DNA of 64,000 nucleotides, from contig JAHRBS010000010.1 in assembly GCA_024305745.1 (NCBI GenBank), positions 3,107,501 to 3,171,500 on the forward strand, given 5' to 3'. The position numbers and the translations under genes are program-made. This stretch comes from Polyporus tsugae. Its lineage: Eukaryota; Basidiomycota; Agaricomycetes; Polyporales; Polyporaceae. Positions 23,804-34,400 of the stretch are shown here, in pieces (within the stretch, counting starts at the first letter, position 1; the number at the start of each line of letters is the position of its first letter). Below the pieces are notes generated by a model. That model had not been told where the DNA came from. It worked only from the letters and a program-made list of their open reading frames with translations, and did no database searches.

Positions 23804-24300
23804 TAATCCGGTGTCTTGCCCCAAAAATTAACCTTGACCCCCTTCATGTCCGGCAGCCTCCTGAAGAGCTTGGATTTCTGGTCCTTCTGGCCCCCCGCCC
23901 TTCCCGAGCATCTAGAAGCAGCGGGTGCACAGTTAGCGCAAGGTGTCCGCCCACGCAACGTAAGCCGTCCATGTCTGGTCCCACCGCAGCGAGTACAGCA
24001 CCGTGCCGTCCTCTAGGTTCTTCAGCAGCCGCACCAGCACTCCCGCGCACACGTTGCGTCGCAGGCAGTCCCGGGCGGACCTCCGGGTGGAGGATCCAGA
24101 GCGTCGCCTGGACGTTCGCCTCGAGCAACTTCGTACAGTCGACCATGCAGCGTGCGTGCCATACTCGCGCGCGAAGCTGTCCGCGATCTCGCTATCGAGC
24201 AGACAGCAGGCCATGAGCGCGCCGGGGAGCATCTTATAGAGCCCGAGGAGGCGCGCGAGGTTGACGTCGCCGATCGCGTGGATGCGCTCGAAGTTAGGCG
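23804..24300 (-). pseudogene. Remnant of an agaricomycete BTB/POZ-type protein gene
   Basis: Only the C-terminal half resembles the large basidiomycete BTB family. In order on the minus strand I read VNLARLLGLYKMLPGALMACC, then CMVDCTKLLEANVQATLWIL in another frame, then VLVRLLKNLEDGTVLYSLRW in a third, and finally CANCAPAASRC with KLFRRLPDMKGVKV in yet another. The family normally has these pieces (helical block, a cysteine-rich CxxC end, then an LPxxxG tail) in one frame. At least three frame changes occur in under 450 bases with no splice signals placed to explain them, and no BTB domain is seen upstream. I therefore call it a decayed copy. Stop TAG at 23806-23804. The alternative is an expressed gene with sequencing errors. 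Family assignment is tentative. Confidence 0.5.
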
Positions 24301-24696
24301 GGGAGAATGCAGGTCAGTTGTCCCGCCAGCCCTCGAACCCAGCTTGACTTTCTGAGTTTCGTTCGTGTACTGACAGAAAGGGTGGCGACATGTCTGATAA
24401 GCAGTTGGAAGACATACACCTCACATGATGGACGAATTCACTCCCCCGGCGCTTTACAGATTCAAGAATTGTACATGGCTGTGCCCCCCCTAAGATCATC
24501 CACGAGTCACGACTAATAATGTTGCTCTCCATTCGCTTGTTCGACCCATTAGTACGAATCCACCATCGTCCTCACCGAAGGTCCTGAACTAGTCGTCATT
24601 CCAACCATCACTCTAGTAAGTATTCCACCCTATAGCTCATCGGTCTTTGTACCTTATTCAACCCTGCCAGTTGTCAACACCCCCTCGAAGCCGCCC
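24301..24696. other. Upstream region of the deaminase-fold gene
   Basis: 396 bp 5' of the next gene and 3' side of the BTB remnant's missing part. No coding similarity, no repeat seen. Confidence 0.4.
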
Positions 24697-26038
24697 ATGT
24701 CAACCCCAGGCTCCTTGGCCCCGGATCCCATCTCCACCCTCCTTGTCGCGATGGAGAGCATCTGGCGCGATAGCCCAGAGAAACCGCTAGAACATGTCTC
24801 ACATCTCATCGGTAGCAGGTTCTATGGCTTCCTCGACGCCCTAGCGACCTTGTGCGCTTTCGCCCCTCAATGCGATGCCGCCGCCGCCGTGATGGGTTGC
24901 GAGAGAAACGATGGCCGACTATACATCTCTGTCCAGCCCGTTGCATCCCCCGAGCTGCGAGTGTTGGTGCAGGAGTTGTTGGATCTCGTGAAGTCGCTTC
25001 CCGATACTCCATCCACCGTGCTAGACGTCTCGGAGGGCTTTGACGTCGAGACGTTAAAGTCCTTGGAGATGGCTACCCTCGACCATCAGATCATCATTGC
25101 CGTATACCGCGCATGCCATTCAAAGTTTGGTGTTTGCGCGGCCGAATGTCGGGACTTCTTGACGGATCTCGGTGAACCCGACTTCCGAGACGAGCGGGAG
25201 ACGCTGTCGGCGAAACTCAACTATCTTCTCGATGTCGCGTCAAGAGACGTCGACGAGGTCTCCGATGCCGAGTTCCTCGGCTTGCATTATACCGCCGACG
25301 ATGTCCTCAGATCCACGATGCGCATGCGAAAGGTGTTGCCGTTCATCGGTAAGCCCCTAACTCGACTCGGACAAGAACTGGAGCTGACGCGGAGTTCGTG
25401 CAGTCTATCCAACTATGAGGAGACTGGAGTCTCTTCCAAGTGCGGTCAGGACCATACTTGCCACGGCGAGGAAGGAGCGGCGGGTCGCACGGCACTGGGA
25501 TGTCTGTTGGATCGATTCGTCCGCCACTCAAACATTCCGCGCCTCTGTCGATGAAGACTACATCCGTAACAACTTTGGTGTCGTGGCTGACAAAAGCATA
25601 GTTTGGCCACCCCCGAAGACGCTGGCGAAGGATCCGGAGCCTACTTCGCAGTGCGTCACTGGTCTGGCTGTCGTGCACCCCGAAGCTGCCCTCCTGGACT
25701 ACGTCTGGCAACACAAGGTGAACGTGTCGGGATACATTGGCGTCTCGTCTCCCACATGTTATCCCTGTTTTATGCTCCTGTGGGCCTTCAACGCCCAAGT
25801 GCGTGCGAAGTCGAACACCGAAGAGCGCGAGAACACTGTCCTGAGTCAAATCAATGTCAGCAAGTGCAGCTTCCGCATCCATCTCCCCTGGTGTCCTCCG
25901 GCTACGATGGACGGCGATCTCCTAAAGACTTTCAGAGACGCTCTGGTGGAAGACTATATCACGACTGTTAGGCAGCAGACTGCGAAAGAACGTCAACATC
26001 GCATGTTATGGGACGTAGTGTTCCCGCCCGCCAAGTAA
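24697..26038 (+). CDS. Deaminase-fold protein, OTT_1508-like type
   Basis: Two exons, 24697-25348 and 25404-26038, join in phase (GTC split) to give 428 residues. The first 217 residues are helical and acidic without a recognised domain. The C-terminal half contains VVHPEAALLDYV (H309, E311) and SPTCYPCF (C336, C339), the HxE plus CxxC zinc-site pattern of the cytidine deaminase-like superfamily, spaced about 25 residues apart as expected. The long N-terminal extension and the SPTCYPC variant fit the fungal OTT_1508-like deaminase family (established by comparative genomics; substrate unknown, proposed nucleic acid or nucleotide). No signal peptide or membrane segment. The stop TAA overlaps a good donor (ccaagtaagt), so a longer isoform with one extra small exon is possible. 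Adjacent genes give no hint to function; it is convergent with DPH1. Fold assignment good, activity unproven. Confidence 0.78.
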
Positions 26039-26415
26039 GTCTCTATTCCTGCGTTCAACTGTGTTCTTCTTCTCATGCGAATTGGATTGAAGGATTACAA
26101 CCCCCAGCGAGGTATAGAGTTGTAACTGATCCGAGTATACGATGACTGTTGTGATTCTATGTACTAGTGCGTATTCTGATGGAATACACTGAAGTACACA
26201 TCAATTCCTTTGTGATTCTCAGAGAACCGGCGAGGCGTTGGGGTCTACGCTTCCATCGCCTATACCTGTCAGTTGCTAACATCAACGTTTGGAGTCGAGT
26301 CCGTCGGTTGCTAACAGTCAGCACCTGTCCGGATCCACGCCGCCACGGTCCACCACCGCGCTTCGCCCCTCTCTAGCAGCCCGCTCGGAGAGAGCACCAT
26401 AACCATAACTCAAAT
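26039..26415. other. Convergent 3' regions of deaminase-fold gene and DPH1
   Basis: 377 bp between two convergent stop codons. No gene or repeat recognised. Confidence 0.5.
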
Positions 26416-28277
26416 TCAATACGCGGCCTTCGTCCTCGCGACAGCCCACGGACTACCCGCCGAATAGAAGTCCATGGGATACGTCCCGCCCATCTTCGCC
26501 CTATCCCGCACGTCACCCTCGCCATCCGCCATCCACCCGATCGCCTTCCCGACAGCAACCGCGGTCTCGTAGGGGCTCAGGAGGGGCCGCTCGAACGCAT
26601 GGCCCCAGTCGATCGACAGGCGCGGACACGACGTCTGCACGAACGCGGCTATGTGCTCGCCGAACAGGGCGAGCTTCGCCGGGGAGAGCTCGGAGAGGAG
26701 GATCGGAATGTACGGGATGGGCCGTGGGGCCCCCGAGAGCTGCTGCGTTATCGCGCGCAGCTGCTTGAAGCTGCCTTGGCGGCCCAGGGTGCCGAGGATG
26801 ACGCCCCACATCGGGGTATCGTCGGATGAGGACGATGATGATTGCGAGTGCGGGACGGCGGTGCGGTCGGGTGTAGGTGGAGGGGAGGGGAGGTGGGGCT
26901 CAGGCTGGGCCTGGTACTGGGACCGCGAGCGCGAGTATGCGGAGATGCTGCGGCGGGCGGTTTGGACGGCCTCGTCGCGGATGGTGCGCATCTCAACATG
27001 ATTGTAGCGCTCGCGGGTGAGCTTCTTAGAATAAGGGTCGTAGCGGAACGCTGGGACGATCGGGTTCGCGATCATGATTGATTCGAGGTGGAAGCGTCCA
27101 TCGCCAAGGTATCTAATACGGGAGGAGTCAGATCAGGATGGGTGTTGTACGCACCGGGAAGAACTCACAGGAGTGCGTCGACACCATTCAGTTGTGGAGC
27201 AGTGCATCCGAGAATCTCCCCAGGAGACAGTGGTTTGGACCGAGGGATCGATACGTCATATTTTCCCGTCCACAGGCGAGGCTTGCCAACGGCCTGACTG
27301 GAATCACTTGATTCCACCGCGGGACCGTCGATAAGACCCGCAGGTAATCTCGCAATGTCAATATCGGGACAGTCGGTCGACAACTCGTCCTTCAGATGGG
27401 ATAATGCGGAGACAAATTGGATTGTCGACACCAGGGCCAATCGCGTACGTTCAAGAGGAGGACCGGAGGGGCTAGAGCTGAGAGGAGATTCCGTGGATTC
27501 TGGAGAAGAACCTTCGCCCGGTGTAGGCCCTTCTATTCGCAGATGCCCACCAGACACTAACGGTTGTCCGACAGGAATCTTGGCGTTTTGTTCTTCCGAG
27601 TCGAGTAAAGACTCGTGGAACCGTTGGCGGTCATTGGGGAAGTTGAGACGGATGGTTTGGACCAGATGTGTCGCGTCGATTGCGATCTCCACAAATACGT
27701 AGAGGGTCTTGATGGTTGTTTGGTCGATGGGAACTTCAGGATAGTGAGCTAAGCCATATCTGCGGGGGATGTGGGACTCACCGAGACAGCTGTGGCCATA
27801 ATGCACAAGCATGTCGCAGCCCAGGGCCACGGCTGTGTAGTCATCAATACAGCAAGCACCGTAGGTGACGTCGCCCATGATGACGGTCAGAGCGTTTGTA
27901 AAACTGAAGACATCAATGCAAATCAGAATATGTACAAATCACAAGAGAAGGTTATTTGCGCACCGCTCGATAATATCTGCGATCGTGCATGCAAACATTT
28001 GAAGACCCTCAGGCATTTGGAGCGCGACCATCTTCGCCTGATTCTTGCGAACATGATGGATAGTCTTGTGGATCTCGAACGAGTAGTTTGAAGGCAATTG
28101 CTTGATAGCGGTGTTTAGCTGCGCGTCGTTCAAAATGTCTGGTGGTATTTGGTTCGCAATGGTAGGAGTGTACCCAGGCTTGGAAGGGGTGGCGCTCTTG
28201 CTACCCACGAACCGCTTCCGCGGCTTCGCCGCGTTCTTGTTTGAGGGTGGCGTAGATGGACCCGCAGCATCGGACAT
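26416..28277 (-). CDS. DPH1: Diphthamide biosynthesis subunit 1 (ACP-histidine synthase)
   Basis: With Dph2 it uses a non-canonical radical SAM [4Fe-4S] cluster to transfer the 3-amino-3-carboxypropyl group to a histidine of elongation factor 2, the first step of diphthamide synthesis. Exons: 28277-27964, 27903-27782, 27733-27169, 27112-26416. The product starts [20 protein letters not shown], followed by [20 protein letters not shown] and [17 protein letters not shown]. The three cluster cysteines are visible: [23 protein letters not shown] and [12 protein letters not shown]. Also typical are [16 protein letters not shown] and [17 protein letters not shown]. An acidic Ser/Pro insertion of roughly 50 residues ([20 protein letters not shown]) interrupts the domain between [11 protein letters not shown] and [12 protein letters not shown]. 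The C-terminus is extended and low complexity. Divergent from RNPS1, 219 bp apart. Confidence 0.94.
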
Positions 28278-28496
28278 TGTACGAGCAAATGAGAGCGACA
28301 AGAGGATTGGATTGAGGTCGACCGCAAACTCCTTTCATTGGCCGATCGAGCGCTAATCCACTGCAATGGCGCTCTGCGTGACGGGTTTGTGACGTCGCCC
28401 AAGCGTAACGCCAGGACTCAGCGTTGAGTTCGCGAGCTTCGAGTTGCTCGTTGCGCTCGCGTCGTCTTTCAGCCTCACTCCTGCTTCTTCTCAGAC
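28278..28496. promoter_or_regulatory. Compact divergent promoter DPH1/RNPS1
   Basis: Only 219 bp separate the two divergent start codons, so a shared bidirectional promoter is the simplest reading. It contains a CATTGG (inverted CCAAT core) at about 28336-28341, which I note without claiming function. Confidence 0.5.
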
Positions 28497-29414
28497 ATGT
28501 CTGTTCGCGGTAGATCTCTCTCCCCACGCCCCCTTAGAGACGAAGATGTCGATATGGATGGGTCTCCCCCAGCAAACTCCCATGCCAAAGTCGTCATTGT
28601 CACCAACCTCAGTCGCAATGTCATGGAGGCCCACTTGCAGGCAATATTCGGGTTCTATGGGGAAATAGTAAAAGTTGACCTACCTGTCTACGGCAAATGT
28701 AAGTCTTTCCGCCTCTTATGAACATTATTTTGGAGCCTCACACGCATCATCGTAGCCGGGCAAAACAGAGGCAAGGCTGCTCTCGAGTTCCTCGACTCTG
28801 CGTCCGCACACAAAGCCGTCTCTCACATGGACGGCGGCCAGCTGGACGGCGCGATCATCAAGGCCGAACTCTCCGAACTCCCTGTACGCTCTCGTTCGCG
28901 TTCCCGTTCGCGCTCCCCCCGCCCCCCGCCTCGCCCACGTTACGGCCGCGGCCCCAAGTCCCTTTCCCGCTCGCCTTCCCGCTCACGCTCCCCACCGCCT
29001 CGTGGTGCGGGGCGCCGTGGCGGCTTTGGTCCACGCTACAACGACGACTACCGCCGCCCACCGCCCGGCCGCAGACCCCCTCCTCCCTACCGCCGCATCT
29101 CCCGTTCACGTACGCGGTCCCGCTCTCCCCCACGCCGTATCGGAGATCGTCTTCCGCCGAGGCGAAGGTCCCCAAGTTACGAACGCGGCGGCACCGGCTA
29201 CCGTGGTCGCTCCAGGAGCTATTCTGTCGGATCCAGTCGCTCGCGCACGCGCTCCCTCACGCCCCGGTCTCGCTCGCGCTCTCGCTCTCGTTCGTACTAC
29301 TCTTCTTCTGCCTACTCCCGTAGCAGGAGCCGTTCGCGATCACCGAGCAGGGTCCGCAGAAGCCACAGCCGTGACGACATTCGGGACAGTCGGTCTAGGT
29401 CGCCCAAAGAGTGA
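28497..29414 (+). CDS. RNPS1: RNPS1-like SR protein (exon junction complex factor)
   Basis: Two exons, 28497-28698 and 28756-29414, encode 286 residues. The N-terminus is short and acidic (LRDEDVDMDGSPPANS). One RRM follows at about residues 31-112: RNP2 KVVIVTNLSRNV, then HLQAIFGFYGEIVKVDLPV, and RNP1-like NRGKAALEFLDSA. After a conserved ELSELPVRS come about 160 residues of RS/RD-rich repeats with RPPP runs. RNPS1 has exactly this single RRM placed before or within RS-rich sequence and acts with the exon junction complex and ASAP/PSAP complexes in nuclear splicing. The RRM helix HLxxIFGxYG is characteristic for RNPS1 rather than for classical SR proteins. In an intron-dense genome such a factor is expected. 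Convergent with NPC1, about 150 bp apart. Confidence 0.87.
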
Positions 29415-29565
29415 ACATCCAACATCCAAAAAATCTGCTGGTTATCATGTTGTCCATATGTTTTCTTACGTCTACGTAGTTCCTGCAAAAACATCCGTGT
29501 AAAATCGTCCACTATAACGGAGCGCTACTCTAAAATGTACATATTATCTAGTGAGTTATGGTCAG

Positions 29566-32500
29566 TCAGTCGCTCGTAGTCGAGTCGTCATCAGCCAAGA
29601 ATGGTCTGGGTGAGGGATCATGTTCAGCACAAATGATCGCGGAGAACATGGACAGACCACACTTACGTATACTCGTAATCGTTGCGAATAGCGTGGGACA
29701 TCCATTCCTCGTCAGCTTCCTGCTGGGGGAACCCGGACCCACCAGCTAAGCTGAGAACGACGGGGAGGAGGACCAATCCGTGGAGTGCACCGGAGATGAT
29801 GAGGGTGAGCCACATGCGGAAGTAGTAGATCTGGAGACGTTAAAATCAGCTTGATCAGACCGTAGGTTGGGGCCCTAGCATTGCTCACCTCCAAGAACTT
29901 GGAGCGGGTCAGCGCAAGAACGCACATCCCAATCAACTTCGTGAAGGTGATGCCGGACAGCACCTGTTGGGAAGCGACATTAGAACAATGAGGGCCTCCA
30001 TGTATGCGCATCGGCACTCACAGAGGGGCCGACATCCACAAGGGCGAGCCACATCCGCTCGTCGCGCTCCTTCTGGCCCGCCGGGTGGTCTACGGGCAGA
30101 CCCGAGCCCGCGCTCATGAACGCCCTCGCTACGTGCGCGCAGAACTCGACCGCGATCCCGAGCGAGATCACCAGGTTGACCAGGCTGATCGCGTTCAGGT
30201 CGATGCCCCACACGCCCATGACGCCCATGACGGTCACGACGGTGAGCGCTACGACGCTCGTCACGATCGTGCCCGTGCGCCACGAGCCAAGCAGGACCGC
30301 CGTGACGAGCAGGACCGCGGCGAGCCCGAGACCGAGGATTTGCTCGGTGATGGGGATGAGGTGCGCGAACTGGTCGAAGAAGACGTAGTGGAGCGAGTAC
30401 GGGAAGACGGACGCGCCGGTCGCGGCGGCGAGGTCGTCCGCGACGCGGTGCGCGGCCGCAAACGAGTCGATGAAGTCCGCCTGGGACTTGAGCGGGGCGT
30501 GGAACGTGCGGAAGTGCGAGGCGACGACCGCCGAGCCGTCTTCGGAGAGCGCGAGCGCGTCGCCGAACGATGCCTTGCCCGCGACGGAGCAGTCCCCATC
30601 CGTGGGGGAGGCGAGCCACTGCCGGAGGTAGGTCATAAACTCGTCGCCCTCGGGGAGGCCGTCCATCGTGATGCTCCATGCAGGGTCGTGATTGGCGTAG
30701 CAGATGTTGCAGCGTCGCGGGGACTCGCCTGGCTCGCAAAACGTGGAGGGGTCGTTCTTGCGGACGCGGCAGCACTTGTCCTTGTTCGGATCCAGCCAGT
30801 TGAAAAAATCGTCGATCCATGACGCGGCAGGTTGTGAGATGAAGGAGACCTCCGTTCGGTTGCGCTCGAGCTCGAGACTGCTGGCAATGGAGAAGGGTGC
30901 ACAGGTCGTGAAACGACCGCAGAGCTGCTGTTGTCCTGGGCGTTGAGTGACGTCGATGTCGTGGATGACGAAGTACACAGGAGGTCCTATGTCCAAGTAT
31001 GCATCTATGTGATCGAAATACGGGATGAGATATGAGTCGGAGGGGAACGCCAGACGTTGGTCGAATCCAAGCTTGATGTGCTGGATGGAGATGACCGACG
31101 CAACCAACATGCCAGAGAATGTGAGGAGGACCACGCCTTTGACTAGTGGCTTGAGCAGGAAGGGAGCATAGTACTTCCGGATGAATCGCGCGAGGAAGCC
31201 GAGGCCACCACCCGTCGGAGGCGCCTCAAGGAGCGCAATCCGAGGAGGCAGCTTTACGCATGGGAAGCAGTCCACGCGACTGGACTGTGAATATCCTCGT
31301 TTAGCCCACAACCCGCCTAAGTTACGCTAACAGTCGACACGTACCTCAAGGCGCTTCAAGTCGATCACTAATGCGCTCACGAACACCGTCACCTGCAGCA
31401 ACGCGTTCAAGAACACACTGCCTGCCGCATACAACGCAAAGTTCCGCACAGCCGGCATCGGCACGAGCGCACCCAGCGCAAACGCTGTGGTCTCCGTCAC
31501 CGTGCTCAACAAGATCGACGGGCCCATCTTCGCCAGCGTCCTTGCAACACGCTCCTCGGGTCCGAAGTATTGCGGGGTGGAACCGGCGTCGAGCGACGTG
31601 TCGCGCTCGTGCTCCTGTTCGTACTGTGACTCCAGCCCAGAGCGCGTGCGCGACTGTGTTGGGCTCATTGGGGTGTGATCCGTGTACGCCCAGACGGGTG
31701 CGAGAGACGCGCCGGCGTTGGGCCCATGGAGGAGGTTCTGACGGTCGAGTTCGTGGACGAGGATAAAGACGTTATCAACGCCGACGGCGAGGACGAGGAA
31801 GGGGATGACCTCGGCGATGATGAGCGTGCACTTGACGCCGAGGAAGGAAAAGAGGCCGACGGAGGACGAGACGGAAAGGACGACAAGTGCGATACCAAAA
31901 AGGCCGAGTGTGAACTTGGAGCCCACGAAGAGTCCCCGGGGCAGGCGGGGAAAGAGAGTCGGTGCCAAGCGCGAGTCGAGGGAGATCGCGGACGATGTGG
32001 ATGGCTGGGAGAAGAACTTGGGCAAGTTCGTCACCCACTGCTCCAGGCATGTCCAGAGGCCCTCTTCTTCTCGCATGCCAGCGCCGTTACCGAGAGTAAA
32101 AGCGACATAGAAGAACATGGCGAGGTACGAGAGGATGACTATCTTGATATCCGTGTTCGTACTCTTGTTGATCTCTTCCTCGAGCGAGATGCCTGTAGAC
32201 CAGGCGATCTGCAGACCGGCCTCATCGGGAATCCTGTTACTGAGATCCTCAAGGTAGGTGCGGAGAGCGTATTCCCATTCCATTGCTTTTGCTTGCTCGG
32301 ACTTGTTCAGCGAGTCGGGGACGACGTAGGTGATCACCAGTGCCTTCGCGCCCAAGTAGAGCTTCTTGCCATCGTCATCCTCAGGGACGGAACCCAACAC
32401 CATCTGAGGCGCGAGTGGCTGTTGGAAGTCGGGGAGGCAGTTCACTGGCTGCTCAGCGCACGTAACCAGCCGATCTGCCCATGTCGTCGGGTCGTAGGAA

Positions 32501-34040
32501 TAGATGTCGTTCCCGAACCACGCCATGACCGACTGCACGACACAGAAACCATCTGGACCTGCAGGTTTGAGACAGACGTCGTCGAGGGTGTACCCGTTCG
32601 GCACAGAGGTCAGACTCCTGATATCTGCCTCGACATCCGCCCAATACTGCAAGGATTCCCAAGACAGCACCGGCCCCTTGTCTCCTGGGGATGAAGCGGT
32701 GACGAACACCTGCTCGACTCGGTAAAAGGGTCCGAAATGTTCGTCGAAGAACTCCTTTTGTAGCTTGCTCTCCGAATCAGGGGAAACCCAAAGGCGCACA
32801 GGGTCCGTCTCGACGTCGAACGCCCTCCAGCCCATGTTCAACAGACCAATGAATGCAAAGACAAGCGCGAAGTTGAGCCATGGGTAGGTGGAGGCGAACA
32901 GGCCAAGCTTGTAGAAGGCGCGGCGGAGGACGTTGTTCAGCCGGTAATGGCGGGGTTGGACGGTCTCGATGGGGTCGAGGAGTGATGCACCGCGTCCCAG
33001 GCGACGAGTCTCTGACTGAGTCCCTGTGGAGTCCTCTCCATCAAGATACTGTGCAAGCGAAGACGCACCCACAAGTCCGCGTGCGTGAGTCCGTGGGGAA
33101 ACATGCAGCGAGTCGGCGTCCGTAGATAGTGCGACCCGCTCGTACGACTTCTCGCGGCGTCGGCGAAGGGTCACCTCGAGACCGTACCCGAGTATGAACG
33201 ATACAACCGCCAGCGCATATGCGAGCAGGAGGACGAAGGTTAGGCATGAGAAGGGGCCAACTGAACATGTTGACTCGGCGCCAGGCGGGGAGATCGGGGG
33301 AAGGGCTTGACAAACTTGGTCGCAGTCAATACAGGTACACCTGCTACCCAAGTCGCTGTCGTAGCAATTCCGGGCAGTCACGTTAAGCGAGGAGAGCCCC
33401 GGGGGTGGTGAAGGGGGGAAGCTGATGGTGAATGGACTGCCCATATCCTTCTCCTCTCCCATGAACTTGAGGAAGGCGGGGTAATCCTTCGCGCCACCAC
33501 CCAGGAGATCCATTACGTACCCGTTCGTCGCGCCCATCTTAATCTCCTTGCAGCTGTCGAAGAACCCACTCCCAAATTGCTCCGACACGAAGAAGTCTAC
33601 CGTCTGGACAGCAGTTTCGCCGGTCTGGGACGTCTGAGTAGACGTGACATTGATGAAGGAGGCCTGGTCGGGGGAGCATGTGAAAGAGCACCAGAATTTG
33701 CGGAAGTTGTTGCGGCATGCGGGACAGGAGGAGATGAGGTTCTCAGCAAGACCAAGGTTATCGCGTAGTGTCTCGAGTTGGTCCGTTGTGCAGCAAGTCG
33801 GTCCTTGGGCGAGGTCTGCTCCGCACATGTTCGCGAGGAGGTCGCGGTCGACGTCATCCTGTGGTAGCAACGCATTAGAACGGGTGAGAACGTGGTCGCT
33901 TGGGACATGTATACCACTGTCGGAGGTCCGTCATAAGGACATGGCAAGGGCTTGCCGAACATGATCTTGGGTCCACAGGACCCACGCATGGCGCAACGGC
34001 CCTCATTCCAAATGGTAGCACCCGGCCGGAGAGCCTCCAT
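29566..34040 (-). CDS. NPC1: Niemann-Pick type C1 sterol transporter
   Basis: Large RND-type membrane protein that moves sterol across the vacuolar or lysosomal membrane (yeast Ncr1). Exon 34040-33915 encodes the cysteine-rich start (IWNEGRCAMRGSCGPKI, PCPYDGPPTV). Exon 33858-31345 continues with CCTTDQLETLRDNLGLAEN, CPACRNNFRKFWCSFTCSPDQ, the RVEQVFVTAS loop and the sterol-sensing domain (KIVILSYLAMFFYVAFTLG to ALVVLSVSSSVGLFSFLG). Exon 3 starts at 31284 (SSRVDCFPCVKLPPR), then the second luminal domain and GLGLAAVLLVTAVLLGSW. The tail exons read SGALHGLVLLPVVLSLAGG and PFLADDDSTTSD, ending at TGA 29568-29566. Family length and order are complete. The ATG used gives no signal peptide although family members have one, so an upstream first exon is likely and the true start is open. 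Confidence 0.92.
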
Positions 34041-34400
34041 ATCGGCCGTTGCTAGTGTTGGCGAGGGATGGGGTGGAAGGGTATCGAAGTCTGTCCCAGG
34101 CCAGCACGGTAGAAAGGACAGAGAACCAGTGTGCGGTAGTCGAGGGGAAGAGACCTTGCCCGCCCTTGGCCTCAGCTGGAGAGCGGGTAATGGCACGACC
34201 GCCTGCGCTTCTCACGTGCACACCTTTCACGGTCACGCACAAGGACCCAACGTTCTCCATTCCGCGACTCAGGACGCCGCGACGGGTGCACATCCATTTG
34301 TCCCTTTCGTCTCTTCCATCTCTGCAACACGCGTCCTCGAGCACATCCACAACCTGCTGTCGGTGTTTCCAGAGAATCTCATACGGTCGGATCGCCACAG
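34041..34400. promoter_or_regulatory. Divergent region between NPC1 and the RNR inhibitor gene
   Basis: 360 bp. It probably includes the missing NPC1 signal-peptide exon as well as both promoters. An open plus-strand frame crosses it but is antisense to the NPC1 5' end and lacks family similarity. Confidence 0.4.

Noticed and set aside
28718..29323. 201-residue Pro/Arg-rich frame overlapping RNPS1
   Set aside because: Alternative frame of the RS-repeat exon; low-complexity DNA stays open in several frames.
30004..30822. 272-residue Arg/Asp/Glu-rich frame on the plus strand
   Set aside because: Shadow of the GC-rich NPC1 exon on the opposite strand; highly charged composition is typical for antisense frames.
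31675..32694. 339-residue frame on the plus strand
   Set aside because: Antisense to the NPC1 sterol-sensing domain exon, no family similarity.
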